Source: Acidobacteriota bacterium (GTDB taxonomy: Bacteria > Actinomycetota > Acidimicrobiia > Acidimicrobiales > SHLQ01). From it: a stretch of DNA of 21,051 nucleotides. The stretch's first letter is position 1; the number at the start of each line of letters is the position of its first letter. The stretch covers positions 1 through 21,051 of the forward strand of contig JADFOM010000007.1 in NCBI GenBank assembly GCA_022562835.1, given 5' to 3'. The position numbers and the translations under genes are program-made. Below, piece by piece: positions 14,666 to 21,051 of this stretch. The notes beneath the pieces are model-generated. The model was given only the letters and a program-made list of their open reading frames with translations. It ran no database searches and was not told where the DNA came from.

Positions 14666-16629
14666 CGCCGCTGCGCAACCTCGTCGGTCACGCGTTCGAT
14701 GAATGTCTCCAACGCAACGTCTCGCTCAACTTCGGCCACGCCACGTTCGTTGACACCAACCGTCGATGCGCCGACATCATCGTCGCCCACAACCAAGACG
14801 TAGGGAATCTTGGCGATCTTGCCATTCCTTACCCTCTTGCCGAGCGGCTCGTTGCGGTCAACATCGACTCGGAGCCCGACCGAACGAAGACGCTGCACAA
14901 CCTCGTCTGAGTAGTCGTCGTGTGCGTCTGCAACAGGCAGGACGCGCACCTGGATCGGTGCCAGCCATGTCGGAAAAGCGCCCGCATAGTGCTCGAGAAT
15001 AACCGCGAAGAATCTTTCGATCGAGCCCATCAGCGCCCGATGGATCATGACCGGCTGATGCTTCTGGCCATCAGCGCCGATGTAGCTGAGCTCGAATCGT
15101 TCGGGCAGGTTGAAGTCGAGTTGCAATGTCGAGAGCTGCCACGAGCGACCGATTGCATCGCGCACGTCGATATCGATCTTGGGTCCGTAGAAGGCCCCGC
15201 CTCCCTCTTCGACGACGTAGGGCAACTCTGCGGTCTCAAGAGCATCGCGCAGACCCGAGGTCGCCATATCCCATAGGTCATCGGAGCCGACCGACTTCTC
15301 GACGGGCCGAGTCGACAGTTTCGCTTGGAATTCGTCGAACCCGAATGCCCTCAACACGGACAAGACGAAATCGAGCAGCGAAGCCAACTCATCTTGCAAC
15401 ATGTCGGTTGTACAGAAAATGTGACTGTCGTCCTGAGTGAACCCGCGGCTGCGCAGCAGACCGTGCACGGCCCCAGAGAGCTCGTACCGATAAACGGTCC
15501 CTAGCTCGAACAGTCGAATCGGCAGATCGCGATACGAGCGCTGCGACGACCGATATATCATCACGTGAAACGGGCAGTTCATTGGTTTGGGGTAGTAGGT
15601 AGTCCCGTCCATCTCCATGGGCGGGTACATGCTGTCGGCGTAAAAATCGAGGTGCCCACTGGTCTCCCACAGCATGGACTTGGCGATGTGGGGACTAAAA
15701 ACGAGTTCATATCCGCCCTCTTCATGGCGGTCTCGGCTGTAATCCTCCATCACCCGTCGGACCTGCGCGCCCTTTGGATGCCAGACCGCTAGTCCGGGAC
15801 CAAGTTCCTCTGGCCACGAGACGAGGTCCAGCTCGGTCGCGAGGCGGCGGTGATCGCGCTTCTCAGCCTCGGCAAGCATGTGGAGGTGCTGCTTGAGCGC
15901 CTTGCGTGATGCCCAAGCTGTGCCGTAGATGCGCTGGAGCATTGGGCGTTTCTCATCACCACGCCAATAGGCCCCGGCGACACTTCGCAAGGCAAAGTGC
16001 CCGAGTCGCGAGGTTGACGGAACGTGCGGACCCCTGCACATGTCAACGAAATCGGGGGTATTGCGGTAAAAGCTGATGGCATCTCCGCCGCTGATCTCGT
16101 CGTCGAGATCGGAATCGGCGACCTCGGGGTTAGAGACCGACTCGATGATCTCCTGCTTGAACGGATGCCCCTCCATGATTTCAAGCGCCGAGGTTGCATC
16201 GACCTCACTGCGCTCGAAAGGCTGACCCTGCTCGATGATCTCGCGCATTCGTGCATCGATCGCCTCGAGCGACTCGTCGGTGAGCGTGGCGCCCTCGGGC
16301 AGCTCGAAGTCGTAATAAAAGCCGTTCTCGATGGCGGGGCCGATAGCGAACGTCGCTCCCGGATAGAGCCCGAGCACGGCCTGAGCCAGCACATGCGCAG
16401 TTGAGTGCCTCAGGATCTCGAGTCCCTCCGCGCTGTCCTCGGTAATAACGGCAACCGATGCACCGTCGCTCAACCCGACGCCGAGATCGACCAGTTCGCC
16501 GTTCAGTTCAAGCGCGAGCGCTGCTTTGGCGAGGCCTGGACCGATGTCCGCGGCGAGATCGGCGCCGGTCGCACCGACCTTGAGTGTGCGCGCAGAACCG
16601 TCCGGGAGAGTTACCTGCAGAGTCGACAT
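14662..16629 (-). CDS. thrS: Threonine--tRNA ligase
   Basis: This class II synthetase charges tRNA-Thr. The 655-residue protein is full length. It has a TGS domain (about 1-62) and an editing domain with H75/H79 in HSTAH and C198/H202 in DMCRGPH. The catalytic core contains MNCPFHVMIY with zinc ligand C352, RYELSGAVHGLLRSRGFTQDDSHIF with H403, and HRALMGSIERFFAVILEHY. The anticodon-binding domain starts near PTWLAPIQVRVLPV. The ATG at 16629 has GAAGGA about 4 bases upstream. A 7-base stem hairpin lies in the 70-base gap before the gene. The thrS stop overlaps the HIT start. Confidence 0.97.
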   Translation of the reverse strand: MSTLQVTLPDGSARTLKVGATGADLAADIGPGLAKAALALELNGELVDLGVGLSDGASVAVITEDSAEGLEILRHSTAHVLAQAVLGLYPGATFAIGPAIENGFYYDFELPEGATLTDESLEAIDARMREIIEQGQPFERSEVDATSALEIMEGHPFKQEIIESVSNPEVADSDLDDEISGGDAISFYRNTPDFVDMCRGPHVPSTSRLGHFALRSVAGAYWRGDEKRPMLQRIYGTAWASRKALKQHLHMLAEAEKRDHRRLATELDLVSWPEELGPGLAVWHPKGAQVRRVMEDYSRDRHEEGGYELVFSPHIAKSMLWETSGHLDFYADSMYPPMEMDGTTYYPKPMNCPFHVMIYRSSQRSYRDLPIRLFELGTVYRYELSGAVHGLLRSRGFTQDDSHIFCTTDMLQDELASLLDFVLSVLRAFGFDEFQAKLSTRPVEKSVGSDDLWDMATSGLRDALETAELPYVVEEGGGAFYGPKIDIDVRDAIGRSWQLSTLQLDFNLPERFELSYIGADGQKHQPVMIHRALMGSIERFFAVILEHYAGAFPTWLAPIQVRVLPVADAHDDYSDEVVQRLRSVGLRVDVDRNEPLGKRVRNGKIAKIPYVLVVGDDDVGASTVGVNERGVAEVERDVALETFIERVTDEVAQRR

Positions 16630-16645
16630 AGGTCCTTCAGGTTAG

Positions 16646-16664
16646 TGGTGCGGTCGTCGCACCA
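16646..16664 (-). terminator. Hairpin between the acyltransferase gene and thrS
   Basis: TGGTGCG (16646-16652) and CGCACCA (16658-16664) form a perfect 7-base stem with a 5-base loop. It has no U-run, so it is at best a weak terminator for the acyltransferase gene. It could instead be a leader structure, ending 16 bases before the thrS ATG. The gap is too small for a T-box. Confidence 0.35.
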
Positions 16665-16699
16665 TCGTGTGATTTGAGGGACGCGCCCCGAACGCTCAC

Positions 16700-17413
16700 C
16701 TATGCAGCGGTTGTGAGCACCGTTGCGCTGGAAGGCCGATCGTCTTCCGTCGGCTTATTCGCGTACTCGTTCAGGTAGTCCTGGCCGGACAGACTCGCGA
16801 TCTCGAACATCAACTCGTCGGTAACGGTACGCAGTCCCAGGTGATCGGAAATACCTCTACAGCGGGCACCGACATCTATCGGTTCACCAAACCGCACCTC
16901 GACAGGTCGAAACGGACTGGGAACGGATTGGTCCGGCGGTTGAAGCTCCCTGGTGCCAACAATGCCCACGGGAATAATGGGGGCGCCTGTTCGAACCGCC
17001 AAACGCGCTGGTCCGGTCTTGCCTTTGTGTAGGACCCCGTCGCGGCTTCGTGTGCCCTCAGGATAAATACCGAAGAACTCGTCGGCTTCGAGGACCCGCG
17101 CTGCGGTGTCGAGGGCTGCCTGCGCGGCATCACCGCCGCTTCGGTCGATCGGGATCATTCCCAACGCAGGGAACAGGCGACGTGTCTTCCAGCTATCGAG
17201 GTACTCGGCCTTGCCGACGAAGGTGATCCGGCGGGCCAGCGTCATCGGCAAGACAAACGAATCGATGACCGAAACGTGGTTGGGACACAGGATGGCCGGC
17301 CCGGTCGTCGGCAACATCTCGGCACCGGTGACGTGAATGCGCCACAACGAACGAAAGATCGGCGACAGCACTATCTTGGCTGCTCTCTGAATCTGCCCTT
17401 CGCGTTCGCTCAC
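16700..17413 (-). CDS. 1-acyl-sn-glycerol-3-phosphate acyltransferase family (PlsC-like)
   Basis: The family acylates lysophosphatidic acid or related acceptors at the membrane. The 237-residue protein shows the H-x4-D catalytic motif NHVSVIDSF (H46, D51), block II GMIPIDRSGG (85-94), and the acceptor motif FFGIYPEGTRSRDG (EGTR at 119-122), then RLAVRTGAPIIPVGIVGT (block IV). No clear transmembrane helix precedes the core, so it is probably peripheral. The C-terminal 60 residues are less conserved. The GTG start at 17413 lies 42 bases after mshC and has no clear ribosome-binding site. Its place near pgsA, patA and pimA fits a role in phospholipid supply. Confidence 0.9.
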   Translation of the reverse strand: MSEREGQIQRAAKIVLSPIFRSLWRIHVTGAEMLPTTGPAILCPNHVSVIDSFVLPMTLARRITFVGKAEYLDSWKTRRLFPALGMIPIDRSGGDAAQAALDTAARVLEADEFFGIYPEGTRSRDGVLHKGKTGPARLAVRTGAPIIPVGIVGTRELQPPDQSVPSPFRPVEVRFGEPIDVGARCRGISDHLGLRTVTDELMFEIASLSGQDYLNEYANKPTEDDRPSSATVLTTAA

Positions 17414-17455
17414 GAATTCATCATGCCAGACCGCGGCTCTCGGAGTTGGCTCAGT

Positions 17456-18589
17456 TCAGTCTTTTGGACAGATGCCGAGCAATGCAGACGCGGCCCTGAC
17501 GCCGTGACCGGCCCGTACAGCGTCATCGATCATCGAGATAGCAGAGGGCACATCGAGGTCATCGTCGAGGGCGGCTCGCACTTCGGCCACCGCCGCGTTT
17601 CCAGGACCAGCTCCGCACCAGCGAGCCACGCGCTCCGCGGCGAGTCCCAGCCGCTCCGGATGCCACTCAAAGTCATCTCGATAGTGTTCGGTGATCAGCG
17701 AGAGCCGAATCACCGATGCAGGGTATTCGCGGCGTAGATCCCTTACGAACACGAGGTTGCCGAGCGACTTGGACATCTTCAGGCCCTGGTAGTGCACGAG
17801 CCCGCGGTGTAGCCAGTGCCCAATGACAGAGCCGTCGCCGACCACAGCCTGGATATAGGCACATTCGTGATGCGGTATCAACAGGTCACGGCCGCCTCCG
17901 TGTACGTCGATGAAGCCGCCGAGTTCGCGTTGGGCGAGCGCGCTGCACTCGATGTGCCAGCCCGGTCGACCCGAACCCCACCGCGACTCCCAGGACGGCT
18001 CGCCGACACGAGAGGGCTTCCACAACACGAAATCGAGCGGGTGACGCTTCGATGCAGAAGGAGCGTCGTCTCCGGCACAGCTAGCTAGGAGTTCATCGTC
18101 GCCAAGACCGCTGAGCGTTCCAAAGCGCGCTCTGGGATTGACTGCGACCGTATCGAAATAGACGGTCCCATCGACTTCATAGGTTGCTCCGGCCCGCTCG
18201 ATTCGAGCGATGTAGCCACGGATGTCTGGGATTGCCCCCGTTGCCCTGGGCTCACGCCACACATCGATCAAATCGAGTGCCGCCATGTCTTCGTCAAAGA
18301 CCGCTAGCTGCTCGGTTGCCAGATCGAGGTAATGGACGCCGAGCTCGGCGGCGCGCGCCAAGATCCCGTCGTCGACATCGGTGATGTTGCGCACGCCATC
18401 GACTCGATTTCCGAGATCGACGAGTCGGCGAGCCAGCAGATCGAACGTCAGATAGGTGGCTGCCTGGCCGAGATGCGTGGCATCGTAGGGCGTGATTCCA
18501 CACGAATAGAGCCGGATCGGGTCATCGTGATCTCCCGCACGATCACGAAGGGGAAACACCCCACCGCGGTTCGTGTCGTACAGCCTCAT
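17456..18589 (-). CDS. mshC: Cysteine:1D-myo-inosityl 2-amino-2-deoxy-alpha-D-glucopyranoside ligase MshC (mycothiol synthesis)
   Basis: MshC, a cysteinyl-tRNA synthetase relative, ligates cysteine to GlcN-Ins in mycothiol synthesis. The segment YSCGITPYDATHLGQAATYLTFDL (28-51) is MshC-like rather than CysS-like (CysS usually has CGPTVYD). Other marks are NITDVDDGILARA, GRPGWHIECSALAQRELGGFIDVHGGGRDLLIPHHE and KMSKS at 271-275. Expected zinc ligands are C30, C215 and H240. At 377 aa it is slightly shorter than mycobacterial MshC and lacks the CysS anticodon-binding region. The HIGH motif reads HLGQ (39-42), with Gln replacing the last His. The ATG follows npdG by 6 bases without an obvious ribosome-binding site, so coupling is likely. 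Confidence 0.88.
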   Translation of the reverse strand: MRLYDTNRGGVFPLRDRAGDHDDPIRLYSCGITPYDATHLGQAATYLTFDLLARRLVDLGNRVDGVRNITDVDDGILARAAELGVHYLDLATEQLAVFDEDMAALDLIDVWREPRATGAIPDIRGYIARIERAGATYEVDGTVYFDTVAVNPRARFGTLSGLGDDELLASCAGDDAPSASKRHPLDFVLWKPSRVGEPSWESRWGSGRPGWHIECSALAQRELGGFIDVHGGGRDLLIPHHECAYIQAVVGDGSVIGHWLHRGLVHYQGLKMSKSLGNLVFVRDLRREYPASVIRLSLITEHYRDDFEWHPERLGLAAERVARWCGAGPGNAAVAEVRAALDDDLDVPSAISMIDDAVRAGHGVRAASALLGICPKD

Positions 18590-18595
18590 CGAGGG

Positions 18596-19258
18596 TCAAT
18601 CAGCAAGATCTATGCCGGTGAACTTGACCGCCGCACGCGTCTTGTAGCGGACATTGAGTTGCAACAGCACCGCGGTGAATGCCTCGATCGCCATAGCGTT
18701 CGATAGATGCCCGGCGTCGAGTGCACGCAGACCCGGGATCAGGTTGACGAGATCCATCGCCACCAAAGTTGCGGAGGAATGGTCACTGCACACCAGCACG
18801 TCCGAGTCGACGTCCTGCTCGATGTTCGCAAGCTCGTTCGCCGGTACGTGATGCATGCCTGCGGCGACGAAGGCGCTCGGCACCTCGGCCTGCACGGATG
18901 CCGAAACCGACCCTCGAGGAGGCACGAGAGGCAAGAACTCGTCTCCGACCTTTTGTAGTGCATTGGACATGCAGATCACCACCTTGCCGCCGAGATGGTC
19001 TGCGACCGAGGACGCTGTACCAGCGGCTGCATCCCACGGGGTTGCGATGATGACAATCTCCCGCTGCGCGGCGGCGGAGTTCTCACCAGCCTTGATCATC
19101 AGGTCATGTGTTGGCCACGCGGATACGATTTCATCTCGCACTTCGAGGGCCCGGTACTTCGAACGTGAACCGATCGTGACGTCGCAGCCGACCGAGGCGA
19201 GCCGCGCAGCGAGCGCTCGACCGGCTGGCCCGGTTGCGCCTAGCAATCCAATCTCCAT
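18596..19258 (-). CDS. npdG: NADPH-dependent F420 reductase (FNO/NpdG-like)
   Basis: The family moves hydride between NADPH and coenzyme F420. From ATG 19258 the protein has 220 aa and starts directly at the Rossmann strand MEIGLLGATGPAGRALAARL with a GxxGxxG loop. Further matches are VTIGSRSKYRA (NADP phosphate site), IVIIATPWDA, KVVICMSNAL, the AAGMHHVPANEL segment, DVLVCSDH, and the terminal RALDAGHLSNAMAIEAFTAVLLQLNVRYK. An upstream in-frame ATG at 19279 has AGGG before it and would add MYRYRRD. I prefer 19258 because family members begin at the strand and TACCGT ends 6 bases before it, as for a leaderless mRNA. The gene is divergent from fabI. Confidence 0.85.
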   Translation of the reverse strand: MEIGLLGATGPAGRALAARLASVGCDVTIGSRSKYRALEVRDEIVSAWPTHDLMIKAGENSAAAQREIVIIATPWDAAAGTASSVADHLGGKVVICMSNALQKVGDEFLPLVPPRGSVSASVQAEVPSAFVAAGMHHVPANELANIEQDVDSDVLVCSDHSSATLVAMDLVNLIPGLRALDAGHLSNAMAIEAFTAVLLQLNVRYKTRAAVKFTGIDLAD

Positions 19259-19341
19259 GTCCCGACGGTACCTGTACATTCCGCCCTAGGTCGTTGTCGG
19301 GACTATCGTCTGCGACGGAAACAACACCTTGGAGATTCGCA
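19259..19341. promoter_or_regulatory. Divergent promoter region between npdG and fabI
   Basis: On the plus strand TATCGT (19304-19309) is a good -10 candidate about 32 bases before the fabI GTG; TTGGAG (19329-19334) is the fabI ribosome-binding site, 7 bases from the start. On the minus strand TACCGT (19270-19265) ends 6 bases before the npdG ATG and could drive a leaderless mRNA. No convincing -35 boxes or operator repeats are visible. Confidence 0.4.
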
Positions 19342-20109
19342 GTGGGCATTCTGGAGAACAAGAACATTGTCATCACAGGCGTGTTGACCGACGCGTCGCT
19401 GGCCTACGGGGTGGCACAACGAGCTCTCGATGAGGGGGCAACGGTCGTGTTGACCGGCGCTGGTCGGGGCATGCGCCTTACCGAACGCACCGCCCGCCGC
19501 CTGTCGAGCGAGGTCACGGTGCTCGAGCTCGACGTGTCCGACCAAAGCCAAATCGATTCGGTACGCGATGAACTCGCGTCGACACTCGGACGAGTGGACG
19601 GGGCGCTTCACGCAATCGGCTTTGCTCCCCAGGTCTGTCTCGGCGAGGACTTTATGGCTGCGACGTTCGATGATGTCAAGGTTGCCCTCGAGATCTCGTC
19701 ATACAGCCTCAAGTTCTTGGCCGATGTCGTTGCCCCACTCATGACCGAAGGCGGATCGATCGTCGGACTCGACTTTGACGCGACGGTGAGCTGGCCGGTC
19801 TACAGCTGGATGGGGGTGGCCAAGGCTGCGCTCGAATCGACGAACCGCTATCTGGCGAGGGCCCTCGGTGCGCAGGGGATTCGGTGCAACCTGGTGGCCG
19901 CCGGACCTATCCGAACGCTCGCGGCGAAATCGATCCCAGGATTCGATGCGTTCGAAGAGGCGTGGGGTCCACGTGCTCCTCTCGGCTGGGACATCAACGA
20001 CTCGACACCGGTCGCGAAGGCATGCGTCGCGTTGATGTCGGACTGGTTCGACGCGACGACCGGCGAGATGATCCACGTGGATGGCGGGTTCCACTCCACC
20101 GGCATCTGA
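19342..20109 (+). CDS. fabI: Enoyl-[acyl-carrier-protein] reductase (NADH), InhA-like FabI
   Basis: FabI performs the last, NADH-dependent step of each FAS-II elongation cycle. The 255-residue SDR protein begins MGILENKNIVITGVLTDAS, and matches InhA closely in WPVYSWMGVAKAALESTNRYLAR, RCNLVAAGPIRTLAAKSI, RAPLGWDINDSTPVAK and DATTGEMIHVDGG. The catalytic pair is Y154 and K161 (Y-x6-K). At the place of InhA S94 (HSIGFMP) this protein reads HAIGFAP, with A91. I chose GTG 19342 because GGAG is well placed upstream; the longer frame upstream would run through the promoter region. It is transcribed divergently from npdG and faces the M23 gene. Confidence 0.94.
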   Translation: MGILENKNIVITGVLTDASLAYGVAQRALDEGATVVLTGAGRGMRLTERTARRLSSEVTVLELDVSDQSQIDSVRDELASTLGRVDGALHAIGFAPQVCLGEDFMAATFDDVKVALEISSYSLKFLADVVAPLMTEGGSIVGLDFDATVSWPVYSWMGVAKAALESTNRYLARALGAQGIRCNLVAAGPIRTLAAKSIPGFDAFEEAWGPRAPLGWDINDSTPVAKACVALMSDWFDATTGEMIHVDGGFHSTGI

Positions 20110-20120
20110 ACGTCTAACTG

Positions 20121-20192
20121 CTGCTTTTTTGTTTTTCTGACCGCTAGAGCGCCCTTTTCGGCATCCCAGCGGTCAGAAAAACAGAAAAGCAG
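20121..20192. repeat. 25-base near-perfect inverted repeat between fabI and the M23 gene
   Basis: Arms 20121-20145 and 20168-20192 are reverse complements at 24 of 25 positions, around a 22-base loop. The inner 9 bases (CTGACCGCT / AGCGGTCAG) are GC-rich; the outer part is a T-tract on the 5' side and an A-tract on the 3' side. The one mismatch would be a U-G wobble in plus-strand RNA. It lies between the ends of two convergent genes, 2 bases from the M23 stop, where a bidirectional terminator is expected. The tract order (T first, A last) is the reverse of a normal intrinsic terminator on both strands. Confidence 0.75.
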
Positions 20193-20194
20193 GT

Positions 20195-21051
20195 TCAACA
20201 GGCTGCCGCGACCGTCTGATAGGGGTTGACTGCGTTTCCATAGACGCCCTGGTGGATTTCGAAATGTAGGTGAGAAGTAGACGCATTGCCGGTCGAACCG
20301 ACATAACCGATCACCACCCCAGCCTCGACCGACCCACTGTTGCCGTATCCGCTCAGATGTGTGCCGTAGTAGTAGTTGCCATCGTTGCCAGCGAGATGAA
20401 ACGACAGACCACCGAGGCTGTTGCCACGATGTTCGACGGTGCCTGACACCGGCGCAACGACAGGCGTTCCCGACGCCGCCATCATGTCGACGCCTTGATG
20501 CGAACGCCCGCCAGAACGAGGATCGCCCCAGCTGTCGACGAAACTAACGGGACCTTGCACGGGGCAGATCCACGAACCGCTCGCAATCGGAGTTGTGGGC
20601 GCCTCCGGCTCCGGTTCGGGTTCGCTAGTCGAATCCTCGTCCTCGCCGTCGGTGGACTCATCGGGGTCGGGTGTGGTCGTCGAAGTCGCGGCCCGGGCCG
20701 CCTCGGCTTGTTCGGCCGCGCGACGGGCGGCCTCGACCTCTGCCTCGATCCTCGCCCGGTCCTCGGCCTCGAGGCGGGAGAGAACCGCTTCGAGCTGATC
20801 GCTGTCTGCGGCCAACACGGCTAGCTCCTCGTCGATCTCAGCACGGGCCTTCGAGAATTTCTCCAACGCGACCTCTTGTTCGAGTTCGGTCTCGAGCAAC
20901 GCCTCGGCGGCGTCAGGATGATCGATTCGAGCCAACAGACGGCCGGCGAGGCTGCGTACACAGGGATTGTCATCGGACAGCGCCGAGGCGAGTTCGTCTA
21001 TTGCTTCGGCGCCATCGATGTGGCTGACCACCCATGCGGCCGTGGCCGCCG
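20195..21051 (-). CDS. M23 family metallopeptidase with coiled-coil region, 5' end beyond the right edge
   Basis: M23 enzymes are zinc endopeptidases that cut peptidoglycan cross-bridges. The frame is open to the right edge (284 residues visible), so the true start and signal peptide are outside the window. The visible protein has a helical, probably coiled-coil region with many Glu/Ala repeats (about 1-120), an acidic Thr/Glu/Pro-rich linker (about 121-150), then the LytM domain. Zinc-site motifs are intact: SHQGVDM (H-x3-D) and HLHFEIH (H-x-H). YYYGTHLSGYG and GYVGSTGNAS are also typical. The protein ends in AAAC. The domain order is like EnvC/NlpD-type or other coiled-coil-plus-M23 hydrolases. 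A GTG at 21031 could be a start but is not needed. Confidence 0.9.
   Translation of the reverse strand, partial: AATAAWVVSHIDGAEAIDELASALSDDNPCVRSLAGRLLARIDHPDAAEALLETELEQEVALEKFSKARAEIDEELAVLAADSDQLEAVLSRLEAEDRARIEAEVEAARRAAEQAEAARAATSTTTPDPDESTDGEDEDSTSEPEPEPEAPTTPIASGSWICPVQGPVSFVDSWGDPRSGGRSHQGVDMMAASGTPVVAPVSGTVEHRGNSLGGLSFHLAGNDGNYYYGTHLSGYGNSGSVEAGVVIGYVGSTGNASTSHLHFEIHQGVYGNAVNPYQTVAAAC

Noticed and set aside
14060..14803. 247-codon plus-strand frame opposite HIT and thrS
   Set aside because: It is antisense to conserved catalytic regions (the HIT triad, the thrS C-terminus) and has no protein-like pattern.
17456..18589. Annotation as cysteinyl-tRNA synthetase
   Set aside because: CGITPYDATHLG and the short length without an anticodon-binding domain fit MshC better than CysS.

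Overview
This window looks like a chromosomal segment of a moderately high-GC actinobacterium. The best fit is the class Acidimicrobiia, by inference. Three things point there. The order thrS, HIT hydrolase, pgsA, PIM-type acyltransferase, pimA ... pdxS, pdxT, yebC ... ruvC, ruvA, ruvB is the classic actinobacterial arrangement. A mycothiol ligase (mshC), an F420-dependent NADPH reductase and an InhA-like FabI are present. A secreted protein carries the three-fold DTR-type repeat that is common in actinobacterial surface proteins. queA directly after ruvB is not the usual actinobacterial order (normally yajC-secD-secF) and suggests a deep branch.

Layout from left to right. (1) 1-2552, minus strand: ruvC-ruvA-ruvB-queA, the Holliday-junction resolvasome followed by a queuosine gene. 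queA runs off the left edge and is broken by a one-base frameshift near 95. A diverged 60-base tandem duplication lies exactly across the ruvA/ruvB junction. (2) 2664-4543, plus strand: an ABC-2 type exporter (ATPase plus permease) set between ruvC and yebC. (3) 4553-6876, minus: pdxS-pdxT-yebC, the PLP synthase pair plus a translation/regulatory factor, tightly coupled. (4) 6936-9335, minus: lemA, an M48-like membrane protein that has lost its HEXXH motif, and a DUF3048 lipoprotein. (5) 9429-17413, minus: the phospholipid block, with an acyltransferase, thrS, a HIT hydrolase, an unknown membrane protein, a secreted repeat protein, a PI-phosphate synthase, a PIM acyltransferase and a PimA-like mannosyltransferase. 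(6) 17456-19258, minus: npdG-mshC. (7) 19342-20109, plus: fabI, divergent from npdG. (8) 20195-21051, minus: a partial M23 peptidase, separated from fabI by a long, near-perfect inverted repeat.

Functional themes are envelope lipids (PI synthesis, mannosylation, acylation, FAS-II reductase), redox cofactors (mycothiol, F420, PLP), DNA repair, and envelope maintenance (LemA, M48-like protein, lipoprotein, M23 hydrolase). Gene packing is dense: no stretch over 300 bases lacks a gene, and I see no tRNA, rRNA, CRISPR array or insertion sequence. The least expected sequence signals are the ruvA/ruvB duplication with its micro-ORF, the queA frameshift, the inactive M48 homologue beside LemA, and the fabI/M23 inverted repeat whose T and A tracts are in the wrong order for a normal terminator.
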